DNA from: Tillus elongatus
Lineage: Eukaryota; Arthropoda; Insecta; Coleoptera; Cleridae
Assembly: GCA_964006375.1 (NCBI GenBank)
Contig: OZ023262.1
Coordinates: 51,979,722 to 52,043,721 of the forward strand
DNA: 64,000 nt
Direction of reading: 5' to 3'
The notes under the pieces are model-generated. The model was not told the origin of the DNA and searched no databases. It saw only the letters and a program-made list of their open reading frames with translations. Position 1 is the stretch's first letter. Each line of letters begins with the position of its first letter. Shown here piece after piece: positions 12,330 through 25,250 of the stretch. A program made the translations under genes and the position numbers.

Positions 12330-12790
12330 AAAACCTCAGAAGAAATAATCAAGGGTTGTCAAATCCGGGGACCTAGCAGGCCAGTTGACCGGACCTTCTC
12401 GACAAATCCACGTGTTTTCAAATATTCTATTTAAACTATTTTGCGCGTGTATCGTTTATGTTTTGGTTTCATAATTGAGGTAATTGGTTTCCTAAAAAAT
12501 TAGTGTACGTTTCCTCCTTTAAATGCTCGTCAAAGAAATGTGGTCCAATAACTGTATCCGCGATTATACTACACCAGGCATTAATTGGCCATGGATGTTC
12601 ATTTCGCAGAGTTCTTATCCAGTGGGGATTTTTTGCCGTTAAGTAGTCTATATTGTGTATATTTATAATTTCTACTAAGAAGGGATAACTTAAAATCATA
12701 CCTGCGCACAATTATCGAAAGTAGCTACGTCAGAAAAAAATAAGATTCTTGAGGAACCTGTTATATTTTTGCGTTTGTCTGCTTACCCAA
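12330..12790 (-). pseudogene. DUF4817-type mariner-like transposase remnant
   Basis: Minus-strand reading: near 12765-12740 ILFFSDVATF is the first catalytic-aspartate block (normally SDEA-F). Residues decoded from about 12660-12480 read NPHWIRTLRNEHPW, then NAWCSIIADTVIGPHFF and HLKEETYTNFL, the conserved mid-domain. Near 12420-12340 a frame reads TWICREGPVNWPARSPDL followed by TLDYFF, the third-aspartate block. The second block (H-DGAPPH) is missing or deleted and there are frameshifts. The motif order matches the better preserved transposases at 42.5 and 51.4 kb. TIRs not recognised. Confidence 0.8.
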
Positions 12791-13495
12791 TTCCAAATAT
12801 GTAACACTTTCAAATCTCACCCTGTTTAATAATAGCAACGGCCAGTACGTATTTTTGATTGTGTATCTTAGAATTACGCAACAAATATTCGCGTTTGTTT
12901 TTAGTGTGAACGTGCCTTTAGAGTAGTTTAGAGTGTCAGTGGGGATCGGTGTTGTGAGAGAGGAGGTAGAAAGATATGTTTACAGAGACCGAGAGGCATG
13001 TGAATCAATAACGAACCGACTGCTTAAAGTTGGTATTAAAGTGCGTAGCCTAGTAGCCTGAGAGGAGGCCTGCTAGTTGCTCTTAATCCAATTGCAGGTT
13101 TCCACGACTACCAAACAACTAGGAAGTAACCACTAATCATCTCTGATACGGTCACGGGACCGCCCTAGTGCACACACACCCTTTACCGGTTCAAACATTA
13201 AACCCAAAGGGGAACTGGCGTCTTAATTTAGGAAAATGTAAACTGCTCGCTTATCAAGCCAGATTTTTTTACATTATATTTATCAGAATCTTGCCCATGT
13301 ATTTGTATCAGCGTCGTTTAGTGTTTTAATTCCTTCAAAGATATTTACTCAATACAGGTAGTACCTCATTTGATAAATGTTGTTACTCTATATAGAAGGC
13401 TATGGTTTTTAAATTTATTCCTGATAATGAGAAAGCAAGCAAAGACACATCAATTTTGTTCAAAATGCGTGCCCTTAACGTCTTGGCAGCATAGT
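12791..13495. other. unassigned stretch before assembly gap
   Basis: No gene recognised. Composition is somewhat more balanced between 12900 and 13220 than around it. A relic of an unknown repeat is possible but I can support nothing specific. Confidence 0.35.
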
Positions 13496-13695
13496 NNNNN
13501 NNNNNNNNNNNNNNNNNNNNNNNNNNNNNNNNNNNNNNNNNNNNNNNNNNNNNNNNNNNNNNNNNNNNNNNNNNNNNNNNNNNNNNNNNNNNNNNNNNNN
13601 NNNNNNNNNNNNNNNNNNNNNNNNNNNNNNNNNNNNNNNNNNNNNNNNNNNNNNNNNNNNNNNNNNNNNNNNNNNNNNNNNNNNNNNNNNNNNNN
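13496..13695. other. assembly gap (200 N)
   Basis: Exactly 200 unresolved bases, which is usually a placeholder of arbitrary size between scaffolded contigs. Reading frames that span it are artefacts. Sequence on either side need not be 200 bases apart in the genome. Confidence 0.98.
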
Positions 13696-13739
13696 TGGTT
13701 CACAAAAAAGTGTCCTTCTATAAACATCGTCTTCCATTC

Positions 13740-14000
13740 CTAAGTCTTTTTTCTTGTAACTTAGAGATCTAAATATTGGTTTGTAGTTTACTTTTCATGA
13801 TATAAACCCGCGTACCAAATTTGGTTGCCATAGCTTTGTTATTTCCGGAGAAATTAAAAATTGTCCGGAAAAAAAAAACAAAGTTTGCCGGGAAAAACTT
13901 GGCAGATTTTTCGGCTAACGAACTCATTTAAGCCACTTGCAAAAGGAAGCTACACACGAAATTTGATCACAATCGGCCTATTATTTTAACTTTTAACATA
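13740..14000 (-). repeat. family H fragment, reverse orientation
   Basis: Shares 'ataaacccgcgtaccaaatttggttgccat', 'gttatttccggag', 'tttttcggctaacgaac', and 'aagccacttgcaaaaggaag' with other copies. Neither end nor TA core is present. Confidence 0.75.
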
Positions 14001-14049
14001 ATTTGTATCACTCTTTCCAGATATTCAAACGCCAAATAGTTTTTTCGAC

Positions 14050-14449
14050 ATGTTTGCAATTAAAGAAAATGTCATCGTGGGGAGTATGAACAGCAAGGTG
14101 GCAAATCTGAGTATTCTGTCAGATGACGGAGTCGTTCTGACAGATCCTAATATGATTACTGACAGTCTCAATGCGCACTTTGTCGACTCTCTTAAGTATC
14201 TGACAAAAAAACTACGATATAAATTGTGCATTGAAAAATAGCTCTAATCCCTAGTCTATGTTTTTATATCATGTCGCAGAGGACGATCTATTAGAGATCA
14301 TAAAATTAGTTTCAGTTAAAAATTCATCAGGAATAGATGAAATACCATGTAGTGTTCTTGGCTGGGTTGCTCATCTTGGAGTGGCTCCACTAACTTACCT
14401 TATAAATGTGTCATTTGAAATCGGTTGTTCTCCTGAGCGTCTGAAGGCG

Positions 14450-14455
<6 letters not shown>
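14050..14455 (+). pseudogene. LINE reverse-transcriptase N-terminal fragment
   Basis: Two adjoining frames give the segment that precedes the reverse transcriptase core in CR1/Jockey-like LINEs. The first (14050-14238) contains LSDDGVVLTDPNMITDSLN followed by HFVDSL. The second (14258-14455) contains EDDLLEIIKLVSVKNSSGID, then EIPCSVL, PLTYLINVSFEIGCSPE and RLKAA, the usual block just before the palm. The reading stops abruptly at the (TA)n tract at 14453, where the element would be expected to continue into a 'PLYKKG'-like motif. Clade assignment beyond 'APE-type LINE' is inference. Confidence 0.75.

Positions 14456-14531
<76 letters not shown>
14453..14531. repeat. (TA)n microsatellite inside LINE relic
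   Basis: 79-base TA run beginning directly in the codon after LKAA of the LINE fragment. The right flank (agggcattaattatg) is not a family H flank, and no LINE sequence resumes on the far side. 14532-14818 holds nothing else I recognise. Confidence 0.95.
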
Positions 14532-14534
<3 letters not shown>

Positions 14535-14815
14535 CATTAATTATGATATACATTTTGGAATTCACATCAGGTCTTATTATTTGCCTGTAAAGTAATAATT
14601 TCCTTTTTTTTCCCTGTAATGACAATCTCACATAAACATTTCCCTGCCCACACAGACTAGCTGTTCGTGAAGTTTAACTATTTACTTGTATACACCAAAG
14701 AGTGTGTTGTTGGCTTTTTAGGCTTTGTATAGGTTGTTTTAGAGTGTCTTGTAAGAGTGTATATGTATATGTGGATGTTTTTTTTTTTATTACCTTCCCC
14801 TTATAGATACCATAT

Positions 14816-14818
<3 letters not shown>

Positions 14819-14899
<81 letters not shown>

Positions 14900-15680
14900 A
14901 TATAAAAATTAATTCTGACCCCGGATGTGGGTTCTAAGGGTCCTAGTTTGCGCTAATTTGACGAAATTCTTTTAAAATTCAAACGTCGAGATCTCCTCAT
15001 TCGTAATTTTGTTCGGAAAAATTGGATGTGTATGTATGGATAGGTGAATTTTCCATTCTTTTTTTTTTGTAACTAAAATGTGTGCTTCCAAGCCAACTTT
15101 CACACACACGCACACCAGCACGCACATACACAAAAATGACAGTTATCCTGCCTGACGGTGCCGGAAAAGCCGAAACTAGTTACATAGAGGGAAACAAGCA
15201 CTTGTGAAACCAGAGAAGAAATCTCTACATCGGTTTTTAGTATGGAATGGTGTCAGCAAGTAAGGGCAACAATAATTAACGAATAATGCTTAGGGTTTGT
15301 AGTTTTTTATGTTGAATGCAACATTTTGAACCAACAGCAGCATTAAAAAGTTGGGGTCAAAGCAAGTGCGTTATGGTAACGAATTTTCATTAAATGCTTC
15401 AAATTTAAATAACTCAATTTTACATAAACCTAGAACATTAAATTTTGGTATCTAGTAAGATCTTTCACAAAGCAACGTATCCACCAAATTTCATCAACAT
15501 AGCTGTTTAATTTTCGCAGATAATTTTTTTTTTCGAAAGTAATAGAAAAATTGAAACTGACCCCGGATATGGGTTCTAGGGGTCCTCGTTTGCGCTCATT
15601 TGAAAAAATGTTTGCAAAGTCTCAGCATCGATACCTCTCTATTAGTGAATTTTTTTAAATAAAAATTCACAAAAACTACG
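14819..15680 (-). repeat. family H pieces around a TA tract (14819-14896)
   Basis: The right flank of the TA run reads 'attctgaccccggatgtggg', 'ctagtttgcgctaatttgac', and 'gagatctcctcattcgtaatttt', which is the usual TA-adjacent arm in reverse orientation. At 15355-15430 the ACGCA-less terminal phrase 'gcaagtgcgttatggtaacgaattttcattaaatgc' appears, and at 15550-15670 a second copy of the TA-adjacent arm ends in 'tctctattagtgaattttttt'. Several broken copies are therefore interleaved. Confidence 0.7.
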
Positions 15681-16289
15681 TATAACATTTTTAGGGAAAC
15701 TACGGCCATGGTCGTGATACATTCACTGGATAAAAAGGAATTTATGTCGGTCCGGTGTCGAATTCGAATATTGGAAAGCTACAAATTCACTGTGATATTT
15801 AAATAGCTGCAGATCCATATTCACGCACTATAGCAGACTAGGGACCGGTATTCGCGGAACCATCCTACATTAGATTTATACCCACATACATCCCAGATAG
15901 CCATCTCCCTGTCTTCTCTTGTAGTTTGTTTATGTGAATCGGTTCCCGTTGTCTGGTCTGGCGCGCTGGCCTGGCCTGCTATGGTATAAATACTGATTGT
16001 CCCAAAACACCAGCCTGTGCACATTACAAATTGTTATCGAAGCAATATGATTTGTTAGAAAATGATTTATTTTTCTGCACTGCTGCAACCACAAACGTAC
16101 TGGTTTCAGTTTAAAATAAAAAGTATGTATAACAGCGTGTGTTAAGGTCATCATTTTCACAGTCTAGAGGCCTGCCGTCGCAACCATCGCTCTATGCCTC
16201 CATCAGCTCTTCTTTTTATTATTTATTCTAGTTTCGACCCTTCGTCAATTGGTGCAGGTTGTACAGGGATTTTCCTCTTGATATACCTT
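15681..16289. other. unassigned stretch
   Basis: No recognisable gene, splice-flanked exon or repeat landmark. Frames present lack any family motif. Confidence 0.35.
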
Positions 16290-16420
16290 CTCCTTTTTAG
16301 CAAATTTTCATGGAAAAATTTACTAATTAGGAGATCGCGACTTTTGAATTTTGAAAAAATGTCTTCAAATGAGCGCAAACCTTCTAGAACACATATCTGG
16401 GGTCAGTAGTTTGATCTTGT
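16290..16420 (+). repeat. family H terminal fragment
   Basis: Terminal hairpin 'ttagcaaattttcatggaaaaatttactaattaggagatcgcgac' followed by 'aatgtcttcaaatgagcgcaaac' and 'acacatatctggggtcag', ending where the TA core would begin. 16421-16921 holds a further short family H scrap ('aacctagagacctaaattttggta', 16484-16508) and otherwise nothing recognised. Confidence 0.75.
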
Positions 16421-16921
16421 GGGTTTCTTTGATCACAAATGGCACCGATTTTTTTTTCTTTAAGTGTTTATCACTTTTTTCTTTTAACCTAGAGACCTAA
16501 ATTTTGGTATGTTTTTTAGGAAGGGGGAACCTTCTTGGACGCCGCTATCTTGGGTTCTATCGCGAAGTGGTGTGCCGAATTCTTACCGACTAAAACCCCC
16601 TTATTCTTCTCACCATGGTAGACCCGGAGCGGTCGCGTTCAGTGACATAGCATCAGGCATGCCGAGCGGTCAGTTTTTCTATTCTTCTGTTCTACGCTCC
16701 TCTGCTCTCTTCTTTTCTACGACTTGACTTACATAGCTGGGTATTCTACTCTAGTTTTTCGAGCTTACTAAGATTATTTGTATGGCATCATTATTTCATC
16801 ATTTGTCTCAAGTTGCTGTCTCCATTGGGACCATCTATTACATACAAACACTGTGTCCTGCGGTGTCCACGGCTTCACAGTAGTTGCACGCCTCTTTTTC
16901 ACTTATCGGCATATCTTTTAT

Positions 16922-17345
16922 TTAATAGCCAAATGCACCATGGCCTGTGAGGAACTGGGTCAGATGGTAATCCAGCTTTCTATGTTCACACCCCGCATAC
17001 GACAGGGTGTGTGGGATAAGAGTTTTCGTCCAAGCTGCGATGTCTCTGGGCTCATTCCATATCTCTGGACATTTTTCCAGCGTCTTCTCCCTCTCAGATC
17101 TTTTTACAGATGGTACGTAAGCGTTTTCTATGTGATACAGTCGGAGCTTCTCGACAAGCAGGTTGATGGGCAGGATTCCCGTGATGCCCTGAATAGCAGC
17201 GGTTGATACTGTCTGATATCCACTCGCCACTCTCAACAGGGCTTTCCTTTGGAGACCTAGCAGCATATCTCGGTATCTTCGGATCTTTGTAGCCTGGTGC
17301 CACACTGGCGAGTCAGAAAGAGCAATAGACAGCACAACAAAGCAG
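16922..17345 (-). pseudogene. R1-clade LINE, C-terminal region after the RT
   Basis: The minus strand encodes about 137 residues reading SPVWHQATKIRRYRDMLLGL, then QRKALLRVASGYQTVSTAAI and GILPINLLVEKLRLYHIENA, ending HRKLDYHLTQFLTGHGAFGY. These are the characteristic blocks downstream of the reverse transcriptase in R1-clade retrotransposons ('P.WH', 'R.T..AA..I.G..P', 'L.Q.LTGHG.F'). R1-clade LINEs are APE-endonuclease retrotransposons of arthropods, some of which insert into rDNA; nothing here shows rDNA. The frame continues the RT found at 18.5-19.8 kb, from which it is separated by LINE X pieces. Confidence 0.85.
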
Positions 17346-17369
17346 GTGGAATACTCAGAAGTTTTAACC

Positions 17370-17735
17370 TATTGTATAATTTTTGCCACGCGGTTATGCC
17401 AATCCAAGTCAATTTTTCAGGCAAGTGTTGAACATCCAGCAACAACGTGATCTAAAGTATCCTCGTTGCTATGGCATAGTCGACATTTGACGTTCTCGAT
17501 GTTCTGACCCATATTTCGTTTCTGGTGAGCTCTTGTGATAACGTGGTCCTGTATATCAGCGATGGTTCCCTCAATCTCCACTAAGATATTTTCAGTCCGG
17601 AGGTAGGATGTAGACGCTGTCGTGCCCATCCTTTCGCCCTCAATTGTTGCCAAGTATACTCGGTTCCTCATGGAAAAAGAGATTTGCTTCACGTTCATCT
17701 TTGTGCAACCGGAGACAATAGCGGTAAACAAAACA
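17370..17735 (-). pseudogene. LINE X fragment 2 (CCHC-type region), inserted in R1
   Basis: Minus-strand residues read LRTENILVEIEGTIADIQDH, then VITRAHQKR and CRLCHSNEDTLDHVVAGCST, and in a neighbouring frame HNRVAKII. The spacing CxxC...H....C matches the Cys/His motif that follows the RT in LINEs with a restriction-like endonuclease (R2/R4/NeSL group). It duplicates the block at 18.3 kb in the same orientation, so two LINE X pieces lie in tandem. It stops at about 17370, where R1 sequence resumes. Confidence 0.75.
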
Positions 17736-17759
17736 TTTTATTTTCGGATGGTTACAGGG

Positions 17760-18510
17760 ATATGACTTTTCTAACGATGTAGGGTGTCCCAAGAATCGCT
17801 GTTTTCTGCATTGTTCTTGAGTGAGCGGTAGTAAGTGGGAGAACGGTGGTAAGTTTCTGCCAGTCTGGTGTTACAACATGACAAGTTGACCAACTCCACT
17901 GTGAGTGGTTGATACTTTTATCGCTTCGCCCCGATCTTCAAAACGATTGTCGTCGAGCGGCACTGCAATATCCACAATGTAAGCTTTCCCGTTTCGCTGG
18001 CCAATAAGCAAGATGGCAGGCCTGTGGATTCACCTACTCTATCGGTCACCACCAGGAGGTCACACGGCAACCTGACCTGACCCTTTTAAACAACACATTC
18101 AGGCCTGCATTTATAGTAGGGGGCTTTGAACTCGATAAGGCCGTAATGTTTTGTCAAGACCTGATGACGACTTTGGCCACGTTGTCATGGCGTTTCTTGT
18201 AATCTGACTGGGCCAGAGAATTACAGGCGCCCGTTACATCTTGAATAGTTTTCCGTTTTTTTTGACAGAGTCTACATAGGTCGCTGATATCCTGCTTCGT
18301 TATGTGCCGCTGGTACACACGCGTGCTGATAACCTGATTATGTATCGCGCATAGAAATCCCTCTGTATCAGCAAACAAGCCTGCTGTCCTTAATAATTTC
18401 GTTGATGCGCGGAGATCTACGTGAAGTACCGTTAGACATACGGCGAAGCGTCCCTGTAGCGTCATCTCCCTCCAAGCGCGCCTGCCCTCATACACACACA
18501 CACACACAAA
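17760..18510 (-). pseudogene. LINE X fragment 1 (CCHC motif plus restriction-like endonuclease)
   Basis: From 18420 to 18154 the minus strand reads LLRTAGLFADTEGFLCAIHN, then QVISTRVYQ, CRLCQKKRKTIQDVTGACNS and YKKRHDNVAKVV: a Cys/His motif and its usual continuation. From about 18060 to 17760 it reads RPAILLIGQRNGKAYIVDIA then VPLDDNRFEDRGEAIKVST, ending QKTAILGTPYIVRKV. The RPD...VD pattern of this C-terminal domain is the catalytic signature of the restriction-like endonuclease in R2-type LINEs; here the first aspartate is replaced by alanine. Frames are interrupted. Together with fragment 2 it splits an R1-clade LINE. Confidence 0.78.
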
Positions 18511-19830
18511 ATAACAGTAGGAACGTGCTCTTGATCAGGTTGCTTAAGGCCGAAATAGTCTAACTGTATATTCTGTCTCTGCTTGGACCTCCTACGTTTG
18601 GCAATATTCTTGTCAGGGCACCCACTTTTGTTTGGGCTTTTTCCACGGTGCGTTTTATATGTTCACCATATTCTAGCCTGTCATCCAGGTATACACCCAA
18701 GTACCTACTAATGCCTCAAAGTGGATGTGTTGTCTCTTTCGAGGTCCTCTCAGAATGATTGCTTCTGTTTTTTTAACGGCAAGTTTCAACTTGTTGTTAA
18801 CCATCTACATATTTATTATTTCCAGCGACTCGTTCTCCCTGTACTGAAGCTCTCAATCGTCCGCTGTCTTAACCATGACAGCGAGATTGTCAGTATACGC
18901 TACTGTGACTGCTCCATCTGTAAGGTGCATTGCCAGGACTGAGTCGAACAGCACATTCCAGAGACGTGGGCTCAACACTGATCCCTGTGGAACACCCGCG
19001 GTCATTTATATTATCGTTGAGTTTTGATCTTTCTGTCGGTGAAGTAACTTTTAACTAGATTTATCAGGTATTGTGAAATCCCTCTCGTATGGAGTTCGTT
19101 TATCATCCTGCTCCAAGTAGCGGAACTGAAGCGATTTTTGGCGTCTACTGTGATGACCACGAACCATCTGCCAGGCGTGTTTTTAGCAGATTCCACCACC
19201 TTCGCTATTACTTGTGCCACGGAACGACTCTTTCTAAACCCGTACTGCCTGTGTGAGAGCCCTCCCTTTTCTTTTATTTCAGCTTATATTCTTTGCTTGA
19301 TTAATCTTTCATAAAGCTTTCCTGACACGCTAAGCATATAAAGAGTCCAGAAAGCTGTGAGAAGGTCTGTGATTTTTCCCTTCCATAACAAGATCACTGT
19401 AGCCACATTCCACACTCTAGAAACTCTTGTCTTTGCAGTAGCTCATTTAGTATTTTCTGTAATACTCCTGCGATATTTTTAACTCCCATTTTTCCCGCTG
19501 CGGGAGGGATACGATCTGGTCCTGGCACTTTATTTATTTTTATCTCTTCCGCCGCACTCACTATTTCGTCTACCGTAAATGGAGGAACTCCTTGTCTGAC
19601 TGTTTTCCTATCGCCTATCACATATCTGTGGGAAAAGCTCCTTTATCACCTCAATTTTTTGCTCTGTGGTGGCGTTGAAAGGTATATTTTGGCAGCCGAA
19701 AGACCTCACAGCTATCCTGTACCCCTCTCCCCATACGTCGTCTTCCAGATCACTACAAATCTTTTTCCAATGTGTCTTTTTGGAGCGTGCGATAAGTCTC
19801 TTGAGATGCTTACAGGCCACTCTGTACTGG
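18511..19830 (-). pseudogene. R1-clade LINE, reverse transcriptase region
   Basis: Minus-strand blocks in order: 19820-19610 MACKHLKRLIARSKKTHWKK (linker); 19620-19400 GVPPFTVDEIVSAAEEIKIN then KVPGPDRIPP (RT entry); 19250-19010 QYGFRKSRSVAQVIAKVVES, then WFVVITVDAKNRFSSATW (motif A, V-DAKN-F) and ARGISQYL-like text; 19000-18870 a decayed QGS block and AYTDN in place of the catalytic YADD/FADD; 18720-18520 a segment reading EYGEHIKRTVEKAQTK. Stops and a lost catalytic aspartate pair (TDN) mean it is inactive. It continues at 16922-17345 beyond the LINE X pieces. Confidence 0.85.
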
Positions 19831-19839
19831 TCCTGTAAG

Positions 19840-20010
19840 TTTTCGATTTAATATGAATTTCTCGCATTTATTTTGGTATGTTGGATATGGTAAGACTTGT
19901 ATACCAAATTTGGTTGCCATAACTCTGTTAATTTTGACGATATAAAAATTTTCCGCAAGAAACCCAAAATGTTTCCGGAGAATTAGTCCGATTTTTCTGG
20001 CTAGTGAACT
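19840..20010 (-). repeat. family H fragment
   Basis: Contains 'gtataccaaatttggttgccataactctgtta', 'caagaaacccaaaatgtttccggag', and 'ttttctggctagtgaac', all found in other copies in the same order. Confidence 0.7.
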
Positions 20011-20035
20011 TATGCGAGCCAATTACAAAAGAAAG

Positions 20036-20200
20036 GCACTTTTTAAAAAACCTGACGATCGTTTCACTAACCAAGTTAGCGTCATCAGAGGATGAAAAAG
20101 AATTTTTCATCCTCTGATGACGCCAGCTTGGTTAGTTTAACGATCGTCAGGTCTTTTAAAATGTGTTGTGGTGATTTGGGTTCTCCAAGTGTACTTGTCG
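20036..20200. repeat. fold-back of a Penelope-type 3' tail carrying hammerhead-like motifs
   Basis: Left arm 20036-20100 and right arm 20101-20165 are near-perfect reverse complements with almost no loop. Each arm, read from the centre outward, carries CTGATGA (20088-20082 on the minus strand and 20114-20120 on the plus strand), a short stem (GCTAAC/GTTAGT), and then GAAAC on the minus arm (20065-20061) or its decayed equivalent TTTAAC on the plus arm. The right arm continues into 'atgtgttgtggtgatttgggttctcc', which also follows the Penelope endonuclease fragment at 46.46 kb, identifying the source as a Penelope-type 3' end. Confidence 0.75.
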
Positions 20201-20406
20201 GAAAGGCACTTGGCCGATTTCATCTAAGTCGGCCAATTCTTTTTTTACTTAAATAAATCTGTTATTCAGTGCATGATGCAGTTTTGTTTCATCATCTTCT
20301 TTCCTGTATTTCCGCTTCGTTTCCTCCCTCCTGTTGTATTTTGACTCCCAAGTACTTAAAGATATTCGTTTATTCTATTGCTATATTGTCCAATACCACT
20401 GTTGCC

Positions 20407-20410
<4 letters not shown>

Positions 20411-20501
<91 letters not shown>
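20411..20501. repeat. (TA)n microsatellite
   Basis: 91-base run. Its flanks ('gttgccgatg' and 'agtcgatacaag') are not those of family H. Confidence 0.95.
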
Positions 20502-22868
<2,367 letters not shown>

Positions 22869-23940
22869 TATAAAAATTGAAACTGACCCTGGGTATGTGT
22901 TCTGGGGGGCCTAATTAGCGCTCAATTGAAGAAATTTTTTCAAAATTCAAAAGTCGGGATCTCCTCATTAGTGAATTTTTTTTTTAAGAAAATTCACTAA
23001 AAGAATGGACCGATCTTGATCAAATTTGGGGAGTACCTTCCTTTTGTAAGTGGCTTGGATAAGTTCGTTATCCAGGAAAATTGGACTTGGTTTTCCCAAA
23101 AAAGGTTGTGTTTTCTTTCTAAAAAAAATTATATCTCCGGAAATAACAAAGTAAGGGCAACCAAATTTGGCACGCGTATTTGTATTCTAAAGGGAGAATT
23201 CTGCACCAAAAGGTCTCTAGGTTTGAAGACAAAAAAGTTCTGGGCAGTTAAAGAAAAAAAATTGGAGTTTTCGTCAAAATGTCACAAATCGCGATTTGAA
23301 ACGTCGAAACTTGGCAATGTTTAGGCAAAGAACGTGAGACAAATACGAATTGTGCAAAGGAAATGTTGCAAGAAGGATGTTCTGCGAACCCTTAATTTTA
23401 AGCTTCAACCGTCATTGCCCTTCATTTTACTAAAATATTTACAGAAAATTCATTTCAAATAGACCCTTTCTCCTGATGCTTTGGCTGTCGGTTTAGTTAA
23501 GTAGATGCTTACGCTGTAGGTTTAGTTAAGTTTATGGTTTAAGGGTCTATAATTTTTAGCTAATTTTCGTAGAATAAATCCGTTAATGCATTTGTGCATT
23601 TTTTATCGAAATGTGATGCATGTTTGTGAGAAAAAAATCTGGACGCACTAAGTGCGTTTTGGATGCGAATTTTCATTAAATCCTTCAAATTTCAACAACT
23701 CAATTTGCTATTAATGTAAGGTTTGTTGGCTAGGAAACCAACATTTAAGTTTCTTTTCGGAAAATTTTTGTACATTTTCAAACAATAAGTAATTCTGATA
23801 AAATATAGTACATTGTTTCTACTACGTAGTCCATACCGGTAATCAGATTGATGCCTGCTCGCATTTGCTATTAAAAACATTTTTATTTAAATTCACTTCC
23901 ATAACGCACTTGCTGTGTCCAGATTTTTTTTATTATTTCC
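22869..23940 (+). repeat. family H copy, forward orientation
   Basis: Begins with the TA-adjacent arm ('gaaactgaccctgggtatgtgttc', 'ctcctcattagtgaatttt...aaaattcactaaaag', the terminal hairpin) and then runs through 'ccggaaataacaaagtaagggcaacc', 'tttcaaatagaccctttctcc', 'cgttaatgcatttgtgc', 'tctggacgcactaagtgcgttttgg', to the end hairpin 'ataacgcacttgctgtgtccagattt' at about 23905-23935. Confidence 0.85.
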
Positions 23941-24079
23941 ATGCATGTTGCACCGTCTCATATTTTTAAATTATATATTCGACTATTTTGGCACTGATTA
24001 ATTTTTAAAAGTCAAAATATACCAGGCAAATACTTATCAGATTATAGAGTATGGTGTGGTATGTACACATAAAGAGAAA

Positions 24080-24413
24080 CATTTCGGGACGCAGCAAGTG
24101 CGTTATAGTAGTGAATTTTCATAAGAATTATACACTATTAGTAAGATATACTATTAAAACTAATTAAATTTAAATGAACCCTGGTGATCGCTTTCAGAGT
24201 CCCAGTTAGCGATTGTTTGAAAAAAATTATATTTTATATGGAGCTATCCATATAAAATATAATTTTTTTCAAATAATCGCTACCTGGGACTCTAGAACCG
24301 ATCTCCAAGGTCCATTTAAATTTAAATAATTAATTTTAATGATATATCTTACTAATAGTGTAAAATTCTTATGAAAATTCACTACTGTAACGCACTCGCT
24401 GCGTCCCGAAATG
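24080..24413. repeat. 334-bp near-perfect palindrome with family H ends
   Basis: Starts catttcgggacgcagcaagt and ends with its reverse complement gcgtcccgaaatg. The arms stay complementary throughout, for example 'aattatacactattagtaag' against 'cttactaatagtgtaaaatt' and 'gaaaaaaattatattttat' against 'ataaaatataatttttttc', meeting at atgga-gcta-tccat (24238-24251). The outermost 35 bases are the terminal hairpin module of family H, so this looks like a fold-back derivative formed from two inverted ends. No coding content. Confidence 0.93.
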
Positions 24414-24464
24414 TTTTATTTATAGTAAACATTAACATGCTAAAATTTAGCGCTTTTGAACGCA

Positions 24465-24670
24465 AACTTTGTCCTGGTACTATGAAAGAAATGGTCCAAG
24501 GCTGACAATTTAGACAATTCTTGGTCGATTGTACATTGTACACTGCTCCATCTATAAAATTTTGTGTAAACTAGAGCTATCGTGACAACATACTACATGG
24601 TCCTGCGCTAAGATGGCGTCCCTGTCGTATCTCTCGAAACGTTCTCCAGGCTGACATCTTGCGACAACTT
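24465..24670 (+). repeat. diverged copy of the 49-kb tandem-repeat family
   Basis: The order 'tatgaaagaaatggtccaaggctgacaat', 'gattgtacattgtacactgctcc', 'gagctatcgtgacaacatactacatgg', and 'aagatggcgtccctg' parallels the unit at 49.06-49.20 kb ('gaaatgggccagggctaacaat', 'gttgtacacgatctc', 'gagctgccctgacaacatactacttgg', 'gagatggcgacacc'). 24671-24959 holds nothing recognised. Confidence 0.65.
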
Positions 24671-24959
24671 CCATTGTTTAGACTTTTATCTACGATTTAT
24701 TTAAATAGCATAGCAGTACAGATAGCGTCATCTGTCTTTGTCCGACATTGTAGATATTGCATTACAGAATCTGAAGTGATGTCGAGGATTCTTTTATTAT
24801 TAATTTTGAATAACTTTATTTTCCTTTGATCAAACGACTTGAAAATTGGTACACAACCACGTATGTCTATGTTGTTTTAAGTTGTAACTATTCGTTTAAA
24901 TGACTTAAACAGTTTGAGAGGTATTGCGTTTTAAAAAATATTTTTTAGTTTTTTACTGA

Positions 24960-25079
24960 AAAAAATTGGCCGTTAGGATTTGATGAACGAACCCATCCAA
25001 GCCATTAGCAAAATAAGGGTAAATCCCAAATTTGGTCCAAATCAGTGAAGAATTTTGTGAGTTCTTGGTTGGATACATA

Positions 25080-25160
<81 letters not shown>

Positions 25161-25163
25161 ATG

Positions 25164-25250
<87 letters not shown>

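Noticed and set aside
13370..13737. Frames crossing the N gap on both strands
   Set aside because: They consist mostly of unknown residues.
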